The translations under genes were made by a program, and so were the position numbers. From Deinococcus aquaticus (lineage in GTDB: Bacteria; Deinococcota; Deinococci; Deinococcales; Deinococcaceae): a stretch of DNA of 64,000 nucleotides. The notes below the pieces were generated by a model that made no database searches, had not been told where the DNA came from, and was given only the letters and a program-made list of their open reading frames with translations. Within the stretch, counting starts at the first letter, position 1; each line of letters begins with the position of its first letter. This document shows, one piece after another, positions 1 to 8,873 of this stretch. The stretch lies in the NCBI RefSeq assembly GCF_028622095.1, contig NZ_CP115165.1:1-64000 (forward strand), read 5' to 3'.

Positions 1-47
1 GCGGTGAAGAGGGTACGGGCGATGACTGTCTGCTTTGGTGTAGGATG

Positions 48-136
48 TACACTGTTGCCGATTCGGAAGCGAGTGATTCCGACGGTGTTTGCGGGGGAGT
101 TGGCTGACCGCCCACAGAACTCGTGAATTCGTTCAC
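48..136 (+). promoter_or_regulatory. Leader region of the NADH dehydrogenase gene with two small dyads
   Basis: A TACACT -10-like box lies at 48-53, so a transcript would start near 60 and carry a leader of almost 90 bases. The leader holds a dyad TCGGAA (63-68) / TTCCGA (77-82) and a GTGAA-TTCG-TTCAC hairpin with a UUCG loop (123-136), directly before the AGGAG ribosome site. No convincing -35 box is visible. The dyads could be an operator or RNA hairpins; their role is inferred only. Confidence 0.4.
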
Positions 137-147
137 AGGAGATTGAC

Positions 148-1287
<1,140 letters not shown>

Positions 1288-1306
1288 GCACCCGTGCCTG
1301 ACACCG

Positions 1307-1337
1307 CCCCCGGCGCCCCAGCGGCCCGGGGGTTTTT
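1307..1337 (+). terminator. Intrinsic terminator after ndh
   Basis: CCCCCGG (1307-1313) pairs with CCGGGGG (1326-1332) and is followed at once by TTTTT (1333-1337). It lies 20 bases after the ndh stop codon. Confidence 0.85.
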
Positions 1338-1412
1338 CACGTACCCGCTGCCTCCGCTACGCACCCTGGCGTACCGGCCGCACCTGCCGCAACGCCGCGC
1401 CGGGCGGCCTCT

Positions 1413-1418
1413 TACACT
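1413..1418 (+). promoter_or_regulatory. Leaderless -10 box for the small lipoprotein gene
   Basis: TACACT is followed by six bases and then ATG, so transcription should begin at or near the start codon. No clear -35 box or Shine-Dalgarno site is seen. Confidence 0.55.
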
Positions 1419-1424
1419 CAGGTC

Positions 1425-1898
1425 ATGTTCCGGTCTCCCCTGCTGCTCCTGACCCTCCCGGTCCTGCTGGCCTCTTGCAGCGGCACCTTCGAAGCCCACA
1501 ACCAGAAACGCGCCCAGCAGCTTCAGCACGACAACGCCCTGTACTTCCGCACGCAGTGCGTCACGGCCCTCGAACGCGCCCGCGCGACCGCCGAGCCGCA
1601 ACGCCTGCCCGCCAACCTGAACGGGCAGCCCTGCACCTCGGCCCTGCTGGGCGACTACGCCCTGAGTGCCGACATGGCCGCCACCGTCAAGGCAAGCGTC
1701 GTGACCCTGGACCCCCAGCGCCTGAGCGACTACACCGTCACCGTCACCAGCCTGAACGACGAAACGTTCCGCTACGTGGACCGTGGCGACGCCGAAGCCG
1801 CCGCCGAACAGGCCGGCACGTACACCGAACCCGCCCCCGACGTGACCAGCGAGGACACCGACAGCAGCACCCTGAACGTGGAAGAACAGACGCCCTGA
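1425..1898 (+). CDS. Small lipoprotein of unknown function
   Basis: The 157-residue product starts with a typical lipoprotein signal: a hydrophobic stretch and lipobox LLASC, with the modified Cys at residue 18. The mature part has two further cysteines, near residues 40 and 67, that could form a disulfide. It ends in an acidic, Ser/Thr-rich tail. No known domain is recognised. It stands alone between the ndh terminator and the iorA/iorB pair and appears to have its own leaderless promoter. An envelope location is a safe inference; a function cannot be given. Confidence 0.8.
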   Translation: MFRSPLLLLTLPVLLASCSGTFEAHNQKRAQQLQHDNALYFRTQCVTALERARATAEPQRLPANLNGQPCTSALLGDYALSADMAATVKASVVTLDPQRLSDYTVTVTSLNDETFRYVDRGDAEAAAEQAGTYTEPAPDVTSEDTDSSTLNVEEQTP

Positions 1899-1952
1899 CG
1901 GCAGGTTTTCCCTCTCTACACCCGGACGGACTGTTCCGCGCTGGCGGGTCCG

Positions 1953-1958
1953 TATCAT
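1953..1958 (+). promoter_or_regulatory. -10 box upstream of the iorA-like gene
   Basis: TATCAT is followed by GGCGAC and an ATG at 1965. That ATG is out of frame with iorA and opens an 11-codon ORF ending at 2000, which overlaps the GTG start candidates of iorA at 1979 and 1991. Confidence 0.5.
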
Positions 1959-1978
1959 GGCGACATGATCGGGTTCGT

Positions 1979-2449
1979 GTGGCGGGTGGCGTGCAGTTAA
2001 GCGTGAATGGGCGGCGGCGCGAGGTGGCGTACCCGGACGAGATGCTGGTGTGGGTGCTGCGTGATGAGCTGGGCCTGACCGGCACGCATTACGGGTGTGG
2101 GATCGGCGCGTGCGGCAGTTGCACGGTGCTGCTGGACGGGCAGGTGGCGCGGGCGTGCCTGACTCCGGCGCGGGCGGCGGCGGGGCGGGAGGTGACGACC
2201 GTGGAGGGACTGGCGCGCGGGGAGCAGTTGCATCCGGTGCAGCGGGCGTTCCTGGAAAATCCGTTGCAGTGCGGGTGGTGCCTGCCGGGGCATCTGATGT
2301 CGGCGGCGGCGCTGCTGGAGCGCACGCCCAGTCCCACGGACGCGCAGATCGAGGAGGCGGCGGGCGTGAACCTGTGCCGCTGCGGCGGGTACAACGCGAT
2401 CCGCCGGGCGGTGGCCCGCGCCGCTGAACTGAAACGGGAGGACGGATGA
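1979..2449 (+). CDS. iorA: Molybdenum hydroxylase small subunit, (2Fe-2S)2 protein
   Basis: The protein of about 156 residues is the iron-sulfur subunit of an aldehyde oxidase / isoquinoline 1-oxidoreductase-type enzyme. It moves electrons from the molybdenum centre to an external acceptor. The plant-ferredoxin cluster motif is YGCGIGACGSC. The second cluster uses CGWC and the CRCG of NLCRCGG. The length matches the family (about 150-160). GTG at 1979 was chosen because it gives the family's usual N-terminus; GTG 1991 is also possible, and no in-frame ATG exists nearby. It overlaps the large subunit by four bases (ATGA), so the two are co-translated. The substrate cannot be told from the sequence. 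Confidence 0.85.
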   Translation: MAGGVQLSVNGRRREVAYPDEMLVWVLRDELGLTGTHYGCGIGACGSCTVLLDGQVARACLTPARAAAGREVTTVEGLARGEQLHPVQRAFLENPLQCGWCLPGHLMSAAALLERTPSPTDAQIEEAAGVNLCRCGGYNAIRRAVARAAELKREDG

Positions 2450-4605
2450 AGCCGGTCACACGGCGGCGGGTGCTGATCGGGCTGGGCAGTGGCGCGGGCC
2501 TGCTGGTGGTGGGGGTACCGCTGGCACTGAACGCGGGCCGCCCGGCGATCGTGGAGTACATCGAGGAGAACGGGACGGGCCCGCAGGATGCGCCCCGCAA
2601 TCCGGACCTGTGGTTCGAGGTGACGCCCGCCGGGGTGACGTTCTTCGTGCCGAAGGTCGAGATGGGTCAGGGCATTCACACGGCGCTGGCGCAGATCGCG
2701 GCCGAGGAGCTGGAGGTCACGCCCGAGCAGTTGACGGTGCGGCAGGCGGACACGGCGCGCGGGTACGCGGGTGGGACGATGTTCACGTTCGGTTCGACGA
2801 GCGTGAAGGCGCTGTACCGGCCGTTGCGCGAGGCGGCGGCGACGCTGCGGGAGCTGCTGCGCGAGGAGGCGGCGCGGCAGCTGGGCGTTCCGGCGGCGCG
2901 GCTGACGGCAGCGGGCGGGTCGTTCTTCGTGGCGGGCTCGCGCGAGCGCCTTGGGTACGCGCAGGTCGTGGCGGGCAAGCAGGGCGAGTGGGTGATCCCG
3001 GAGGCCGCGCCCACGCTGAAGGCGCGGCGGGACTTCAAGCGGATCGGGCGGGCCATGCCGCGCACGGACTTCCGGGACAAGGTGCTGGGCACCGCCACGT
3101 ACGGGTACGACGCGCGTCTGCCGGGCATGCTGTTCGGCGCGGTGGCCCGCCCGCCTAGGTTCGGGGCGCGGCTGGTGTCGGCGTCGGCGGGCGCGGCGGG
3201 GCGGCAGCCGGGCGTGGTGCGGGTCGTGATCGACCTGAAGGCCGGGTTCGCGGGGGTGGCGGCGCAGACGCGCACGCAGGCCCGCGCGGCGCTGTCGTCG
3301 CTGGAGCTGCGCTGGGAGGGCGGCACGACCGCCAGCACCGCCGATCTGGACGCGCAGATTCAGGCAGGGTCGGGGTCGGTGCTGCGGCGGCGCGGGAACG
3401 TCCGCGCAGCCCTCTCGGGGGGGACGGTGGTACAGGGCGAGTACCGCACGCCGCTGGCCGCGCACGCGCACCTGGAACCGCTGGCGGCGCTGGCGGACGT
3501 GAAGGTGGGCGGGCGGATCGAGGTGTGGGCCTCCACGCAGTACCCGCAGATGATCATCGACGACCTGCGTGACGTGTTCGGCAAGGAGCGCGAGGTGCTG
3601 GTGCATCCGACGCAGCTGGGCGGGGGCTTCGGACGCAAGGCGGGGCAGCACGCGGCGCTGGAGGCCGCGCGGCTCTCGGCGGCGGTCGGGAAGCCCGTGC
3701 ATGTCGGCTGGACGCGCGAGGAGGACCTCCAGCACGCCTTCTACCGGCCGCCCACCCATCATGTGCTGCGCGGCAGCGTGGGCGCGGACGGGCGGCTGCG
3801 GGGCGTGGAGCAGTTCACGGCGGGCGGCGACATCATCTGGGGACAGACCGGCCTGCCGGAGTTCGTGCGGGACGCGCTTGGTTTCGATCCGGGCGGCCTG
3901 CTGGGGCAGTTCATGCCGTACGACTTCCCGGCGTACCGGGTCGTGAACCGCCGCGAGGCGCTGCCCGTCCCGACCGGGTACTGGCGGGGGCTGGGCGTCC
4001 TGCCGAACACGTTTGCGCTGGAGAGTTTCATGGACGAACTGGCGCACGCGGCCCGCGTGGACCCGCTGGCCTTCCGGCTGCGGCACCTGGGGTCCGGCGA
4101 GGACGGGCGGCGGCTGCGCACGGTGCTGGAACGCGCCGCACAGGCGGCCGGGTGGGGCACGCCCCTTCCGGCGGGCCGGGCGCGCGGGGTCGCCTGCTGC
4201 CTGGACCTGGGGACCGCCTCGGCGCTGGTGGCCGAGGTCTCGGTGCAGGGCGGGCGGGTGCAGGTGCACCGCGTGACGGTCGCGGCCGACCCCAGACTGG
4301 TCATCAATCCGGACGGCGCGCGCCTGCAGGTGCAGGGGTCGGTGATGATGGCCCTGAGTTCCGCCCTGCACGAGGAACTGACCATTCAGGACGGGCGGGT
4401 GGTCGAGTCGAACTTCGACCGCTACCGCCTCCTGCCCATGCGGGACGCGCCGCCGGTCGAGGTGCTGCTCGTCGAGAGTGGCGACGAACCGCAGGGCATG
4501 GGGGAACCCGTGATGGGTCCGGCGGCGGCGGCCGTGGCGAACGCGGTGTTCACCCTGACCGGCGAGCGCCTGCGGACCCTGCCCCTGCGGCCCCGTCAGG
4601 GATAA
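2446..4605 (+). CDS. iorB: Molybdopterin-binding large subunit of aldehyde oxidase/isoquinoline 1-oxidoreductase type
   Basis: The 719-residue catalytic subunit carries the molybdopterin cytosine dinucleotide cofactor and hydroxylates an aldehyde or N-heterocycle. It begins with a Tat-like signal (TRRRVL, then a hydrophobic segment to about residue 30), so the complex should be exported folded to the periplasmic side. Family motifs include GQGIHTALAQIAAEEL near 70 and GGGFGRK near 390. The last part has GMGEPVMGPAAAAVANA, the family's glutamate-containing active-site region. It pairs with the overlapping iorA gene. No cytochrome c domain or third subunit is seen, so the acceptor is unknown. 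The IorB family is a better fit than xanthine dehydrogenase because there is no FAD subunit. Confidence 0.85.
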   Translation: MKPVTRRRVLIGLGSGAGLLVVGVPLALNAGRPAIVEYIEENGTGPQDAPRNPDLWFEVTPAGVTFFVPKVEMGQGIHTALAQIAAEELEVTPEQLTVRQADTARGYAGGTMFTFGSTSVKALYRPLREAAATLRELLREEAARQLGVPAARLTAAGGSFFVAGSRERLGYAQVVAGKQGEWVIPEAAPTLKARRDFKRIGRAMPRTDFRDKVLGTATYGYDARLPGMLFGAVARPPRFGARLVSASAGAAGRQPGVVRVVIDLKAGFAGVAAQTRTQARAALSSLELRWEGGTTASTADLDAQIQAGSGSVLRRRGNVRAALSGGTVVQGEYRTPLAAHAHLEPLAALADVKVGGRIEVWASTQYPQMIIDDLRDVFGKEREVLVHPTQLGGGFGRKAGQHAALEAARLSAAVGKPVHVGWTREEDLQHAFYRPPTHHVLRGSVGADGRLRGVEQFTAGGDIIWGQTGLPEFVRDALGFDPGGLLGQFMPYDFPAYRVVNRREALPVPTGYWRGLGVLPNTFALESFMDELAHAARVDPLAFRLRHLGSGEDGRRLRTVLERAAQAAGWGTPLPAGRARGVACCLDLGTASALVAEVSVQGGRVQVHRVTVAADPRLVINPDGARLQVQGSVMMALSSALHEELTIQDGRVVESNFDRYRLLPMRDAPPVEVLLVESGDEPQGMGEPVMGPAAAAVANAVFTLTGERLRTLPLRPRQG

Positions 4606-4611
4606 TCCCCG

Positions 4612-5073
<462 letters not shown>

Positions 5074-5105
5074 GCAGGCAGGGTACGCCGCGCCGCGCGG
5101 GGTTC

Positions 5106-5111
5106 TATGCT
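5106..5111 (+). promoter_or_regulatory. Leaderless -10 box for the amino-acid-binding protein
   Basis: TATGCT, then GGGCGC, then ATG at 5118. The six-base spacing implies a leaderless mRNA. Confidence 0.6.
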
Positions 5112-5117
5112 GGGCGC

Positions 5118-5885
5118 ATGAAGCGTTTCGTGATGATTGTGGCGGTCCTCGGTTCGGCTCTGGTGGGCGCGGCGCACGCGTCGACGGTGGCCGAGGTGAA
5201 GAAGAAAGGGGTGCTGGTGCTGGGCACCGACCCGACGTTCGCGCCGTTCGAGTTCAAGGGCGCCGACGGGCAGATTCAGGGCTTCGACATCGACATCGCG
5301 CGGGCCGTGGCGAAGGACCTGGGCGTGCGGCTGGAGATCCGCGCGGTGGGGTTCGGGGCGCTGATGCCGCAGGCCGTCACGTCCGGGCGGGTGGACATGG
5401 CCATGAGCGGAATCACGATCACGGACGAACGCGCGAAGGTCGTGTCGTTCAGCCAGCCCTACTACCGCAGCGCGCAGGTGTTCATCGTGCGGGGCGGGAA
5501 CCCCGGCAAGTTCGCGTGGCCCGCAGGCGTGAAGGGGAAGGTGATCGGCGTGCAGGCGAACACGACCGGGCAGTTCGTGGCGACCGACCTGCTGAAACCC
5601 AAGGGCGCGACCCTGAAGGTGTACGACGATTTCGCGGCCGGACTGGCCGACGTGCGTGCCGGGCGCATCGCGGCGCTGGTCGGGGACGCCCCCACCGTCG
5701 CCGACCTGAAAAAGCGCCTGCCGGGGCAGTTCGAGCAGGCTGGCAAGGACCTGGCGGCCGAGGATTACGGCATGGTGTTCAAGAAGGGCAGTGACCTGGC
5801 GGCCGCCGCCAACAGAACCCTGGTCCGCCTGAAAGCCAGCGGAGAGTACCAGAAGCTGCTGAACACGTGGATCGTACAGAAGTAA
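5118..5885 (+). CDS. Periplasmic amino-acid-binding protein of an ABC importer (family 3)
   Basis: The 255-residue protein has a Sec signal peptide with cleavage after AHA near residue 21. It then shows the SBP family 3 pattern, GTDPTFAPFEF and GFDIDIARAVAKDLG, followed by the SGITIT and FSQPYY elements. It captures a polar amino acid outside the membrane for an ABC importer. The permease at 7220 is the likely partner, although an SMR gene pair on the other strand lies between them. No ATPase gene is nearby. Ligand identity (glutamine, glutamate, arginine or cystine) cannot be assigned. Confidence 0.87.
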   Translation: MKRFVMIVAVLGSALVGAAHASTVAEVKKKGVLVLGTDPTFAPFEFKGADGQIQGFDIDIARAVAKDLGVRLEIRAVGFGALMPQAVTSGRVDMAMSGITITDERAKVVSFSQPYYRSAQVFIVRGGNPGKFAWPAGVKGKVIGVQANTTGQFVATDLLKPKGATLKVYDDFAAGLADVRAGRIAALVGDAPTVADLKKRLPGQFEQAGKDLAAEDYGMVFKKGSDLAAAANRTLVRLKASGEYQKLLNTWIVQK

Positions 5886-5899
5886 CCGCGCAGAAGTAA

Positions 5900-5972
5900 G
5901 ACGGACTCCGATTGAACGACTCTGCAAGCCATTCAATCCGAGCGGATGCGAGTGGGAGCAGAACGGACTCCG
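5900..5972 (-). repeat. Dispersed structured repeat, copy A (partial, 3' half)
   Basis: Read on the minus strand this is the 3' half of the repeat family: the CTCCCACTCGCATCCGCTCGG segment, the hairpin arms ATTGAATGGC / TCGTTCAAT, then CGGAGTCCGTC. On the plus strand ACGGACTCCG occurs at both edges (5901-5910 and 5963-5972). It fills the gap between the convergent amino-acid-binding gene and the SMR pair, and here no start codon follows it. Confidence 0.75.
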
Positions 5973-5974
5973 GG

Positions 5975-6298
5975 TCAGTGGCTGCTGCTGAGCACGGCGA
6001 CGCTGCCGAGAATCAGGGCGACGCCGGCCCAGCCGGTGGGGGTCAGGCGCACGCCGTCGATGCGGCGGCTGAGCAGGGCAGTCGTGACGATGCCCAGGCC
6101 GCCCCACGCGGCGTAGGCGACCGCGACGGGCATGTAGCGCACGGCCACGCCCAGCAGCGTGAAGGCCAGCAGGATCAGGGCGATGGCGGCCAGTCCTGGC
6201 AGTTTGTGCCGGAATCCGTCGGATTTCTTGAGCAGAATGTTCGCGAGGATGTCGAGCGTGACCGCGCCCAGGATCAGGAGGGTGGCGGCCGGGTTCAC
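5975..6298 (-). CDS. SMR family small multidrug transporter, second subunit
   Basis: The 107-residue protein has four transmembrane helices, as in EmrE, SugE and MdtI. The first helix holds LDILANILLKKSDG, the family's usual pattern of an acidic residue followed by a Lys/Ser-rich turn, though the acidic residue here is Asp instead of the usual Glu. Helix 3 ends in YAAWGGLGIV, the SMR signature. It overlaps the upstream SMR gene by four bases, and such paired genes usually form heterodimers. Possible cargos are cationic drugs, polyamines or guanidinium. Confidence 0.85.
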   Translation of the reverse strand: MNPAATLLILGAVTLDILANILLKKSDGFRHKLPGLAAIALILLAFTLLGVAVRYMPVAVAYAAWGGLGIVTTALLSRRIDGVRLTPTGWAGVALILGSVAVLSSSH

Positions 6299-6702
6299 GC
6301 GCTGACCTGCGGGGCGCTGCTGACGTTGGAACCGGTGCTGGAGCCGGTCCTGGGGCCGGTAGCGGGGCGGGGATCAGGGCGCGTGCCGCGGTGCAGCAGG
6401 GCCGCGCCGACACCCAGGGCGAGCATGGCGCCCAGCTGGGCAGGGCGCAGGTGCTCGCCGAGGATCAGGGCGCCCAGACCGGTGATCAGGATCAGTCCGG
6501 CGGCCTCCCAGACGGCGAAGGCCACGGCGACCGGAATCTGCCGGAACGCGCGGGACAGCAGCACGTACGACGCGGCCAGCAGGGCGTACGTGAGAATCAG
6601 TTCCAGGCCGGGCGTGCCGGCGGCGCTGGTGAAGACCTTGAGGCTGAGGGTGCCCGTGACTTCCAGGGCAATGGCGGAGAGAAGCGCAGTCCAGGCGCGC
6701 AT
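6295..6702 (-). CDS. SMR family small multidrug transporter, first subunit
   Basis: The 135-residue product has four transmembrane segments and the essential membrane Glu in AIALEVTGTLSLK (residue 14). The YAxWxG-like motif is present as FAVWEAAGLIL. It carries a polar C-terminal tail of about 30 residues beyond the usual SMR length. The ATG at 6702 is preferred over an upstream in-frame start because it has a GGAAGGAACG ribosome site and puts helix 1 at the N-terminus. The pair lies behind a long leader with a 29-codon ORF. Confidence 0.83.
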   Translation of the reverse strand: MRAWTALLSAIALEVTGTLSLKVFTSAAGTPGLELILTYALLAASYVLLSRAFRQIPVAVAFAVWEAAGLILITGLGALILGEHLRPAQLGAMLALGVGAALLHRGTRPDPRPATGPRTGSSTGSNVSSAPQVSA

Positions 6703-6819
6703 GGGGTAACACCGTTCCTTCCCCGCGTGGGCGGGGTGAGCTGAAGGCAGCAGACCGGGCCGCGCGGGTGGCGGCCGGGAGTGCAGGGGGAACACGCCGC
6801 TCCGTGGGGGCGGTGCGTG

Positions 6820-6909
6820 TCAGTCGGCCTTCGGGGCTCCGGGGGGCGGGCGGTCCAGGCGGACGCTGAGTTGTGTGGCGGAGCTGGTGTTCGTCCAGGT
6901 GATGGACAT
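6820..6909 (-). CDS. Possible 29-residue leader peptide upstream of the SMR pair
   Basis: A 30-codon ORF (start MSITWTNTSSATQ, end PPPGAPKAD) has a strong GGAAGAG site eight bases before its ATG. It is soluble and has no recognised domain. It ends 117 bases before the first SMR gene. The gap can form a hairpin ACACGC...GCGTGT (6792-6820) just after its stop and a CCCCGC/GCGGGG hairpin (6722-6737) just before the SMR ribosome site. This arrangement fits a regulatory leader peptide, but it could also be a small free-standing protein. Confidence 0.45.
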   Translation of the reverse strand: MSITWTNTSSATQLSVRLDRPPPGAPKAD

Positions 6910-7057
6910 GGTGTTTCACTCTTCCTGTGGCACCCGCCGGGGCGGGTGGGGCCTCGTCCGCCGCTGTGGTGCGCGGCAGGGGCCCGGTTGAAGAGCAGGT
7001 CACGTTGACCCGCTGGGAGTCAGCTTACCCGTCTGGTGTCAGGTGACCGTCTGCGCA

Positions 7058-7072
7058 TTCACGATTCGTGAA
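7058..7072. promoter_or_regulatory. 15-bp perfect palindrome between divergent transporter genes
   Basis: TTCACGA-T-TCGTGAA lies between the SMR unit (leftward) and the amino-acid permease (rightward). It resembles a homodimeric repressor operator of the TetR or GntR kind. No matching regulator gene is adjacent except the MerR protein at 7956-8783. Confidence 0.4.
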
Positions 7073-7219
7073 CGCCGGGGTCCGGGCAGGCGCGGATGAT
7101 GGGGGCGTCCGTCTGCGCGTGAACGGACGCGCCGGGGCTATCCTCGGGGGCGTGAAGGTGTTCTGGATGGTGTTCTGTAGCGGGACTGATCGCCTGTCCC
7201 GCGCGGGGCGGGGTGGGCG

Positions 7220-7915
<696 letters not shown>

Positions 7916-7920
7916 GTGGC

Positions 7921-7961
7921 CCCATGGTCAGGCGCCCCATAGTCAGGCCCTGTGGTCAGAC
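7921..7961. repeat. Three imperfect direct repeats between convergent stop codons
   Basis: CCCATGGTCAGG, CCCATAGTCAGG and CCTGTGGTCAG stand in tandem with a spacing of about 15 bases. The last one contains the stop codon of the MerR gene on the other strand. Confidence 0.5.
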
Positions 7962-8783
7962 CGGGCGGTCCTGCGCGTCGGCCCAGGCGGTCACGGCGCG
8001 GCCCTGGTAGTCGGCCAGTCCGGGGCGGGCGCGGTCGATGCTGCGCCTGAAGCGGTCGTCGGCCACCCACATCTGCGCCAGTCCGCGCATCATGGTGGGC
8101 GAGGCGTCGTAGTACGCGCCGCTGATGTGCGCCCGGTGCCGCGCCGCGACGGCGCTCGCCCGCGCGTCGGTGGGGGGCACGCCCGCGTCCATCAGGGCCA
8201 CGTAGTCGGCGGTGATGGCGTCCATCTCGGCGCGGATGCGTTGCCAGTCGGCCTGCGTGTAACGGGCGGTGCGGGCGGCGCTCTGGCGGTAGGCGTCGGT
8301 GTCGCCCCAGCGTTCCTGCACCTCGGTCTCGTACGGCGCGGGGTCGAACCCGTCGAAGGCGGCTTTGATGTCCTCGTTGTTCATGCTGCTCTCCTCTACC
8401 CTGCCGTTCAGGGCGTCCAGGCGGGCCTGTACCTGCCGCAGCGTGTGCTGGGTGCGGCGCAGATCCGCCCGCAGCCGCGTGGCCTGTGCGTGCAGGGCCC
8501 CGCGTTCCTGTTCCGGCGGGGCGTCCAGTACGTCCGCCACCCGTGACAGGGGCAGGCCCAGCGCCCGCCACGTCAGCACCCGCCGCAGCCGCGTCAGGTC
8601 GCCCGGCGTGTACAGGCGGTAATTTCCGTCGCTACGCCCGGCGGGGCGCAGCAGCCCGATCTGATCGTAGTGGTGCAGGGTGCGCACGCTGACGCCGGTC
8701 AGGGCGCTAACCTCGCCCACCGTCCAGCGCGGGCCGGTCTGGTCGGTGGGTGTGGGGTGCGTGGGGCCGTTCAGATAGATCAC
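7956..8783 (-). CDS. TipAL-type MerR family regulator with C-terminal TipAS domain
   Basis: The protein (275 residues from GTG 8783) has a MerR winged helix, WTVGEVSALTGVSVRTLHHYD, near residues 20-45. A coiled-coil linker follows to about 130. Next comes a TipAS drug-binding domain marked by EVQERWGDTDAYRQS. TipAL proteins bind thiopeptides or other drugs and activate promoters with long spacers. The GTG at 8783 lies inside a near-perfect ribosome site, AAGGGAGGTGATC, so the true start is more likely the in-frame CTG at 8774, eight bases after GGAGG. It is divergent from azlC and sits under its own MerR-like promoter, so autoregulation is likely. Confidence 0.85.
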   Translation of the reverse strand: MIYLNGPTHPTPTDQTGPRWTVGEVSALTGVSVRTLHHYDQIGLLRPAGRSDGNYRLYTPGDLTRLRRVLTWRALGLPLSRVADVLDAPPEQERGALHAQATRLRADLRRTQHTLRQVQARLDALNGRVEESSMNNEDIKAAFDGFDPAPYETEVQERWGDTDAYRQSAARTARYTQADWQRIRAEMDAITADYVALMDAGVPPTDARASAVAARHRAHISGAYYDASPTMMRGLAQMWVADDRFRRSIDRARPGLADYQGRAVTAWADAQDRPV

Positions 8784-8801
8784 CTCCCTTCTGCTGTGGG
8801 C

Positions 8802-8832
8802 AGCGTACGGCCTGCCGCTGCGTGAGGGTCAA
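8802..8832 (-). promoter_or_regulatory. MerR-type promoter/operator of the TipAL-like gene
   Basis: On the minus strand TTGACC (-35) and TACGCT (-10) are separated by 19 bases, the long spacer typical of MerR-controlled promoters. The dyad CCT-NN-CGC-A-GCG-NN-AGG (8811-8827) fills the spacer. This is direct sequence evidence for control by a MerR protein, most simply the adjacent one. Confidence 0.65.
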
Positions 8833-8859
8833 GGGGGTGCGTGCGGGGTCGCGCCGTGG

Positions 8860-8865
8860 CAGACT
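8860..8865 (+). promoter_or_regulatory. Leaderless -10 box for azlC
   Basis: CAGACT is followed by eight bases and ATG 8874. The same CAGACT box with an eight-base spacer precedes the GGDEF gene near 21350. Confidence 0.45.
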
Positions 8866-8873
8866 GCGCGGCG

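Noticed and set aside
1..147. A gene end or start on either strand at the left edge
   Set aside because: No convincing ORF reaches into this segment; it reads as promoter and leader of ndh.
6703..6960. Guanidine-II (mini-ykkC) riboswitch before the SMR pair
   Set aside because: The expected two hairpins with ACGR loops are not present; the hairpins seen have other loops.
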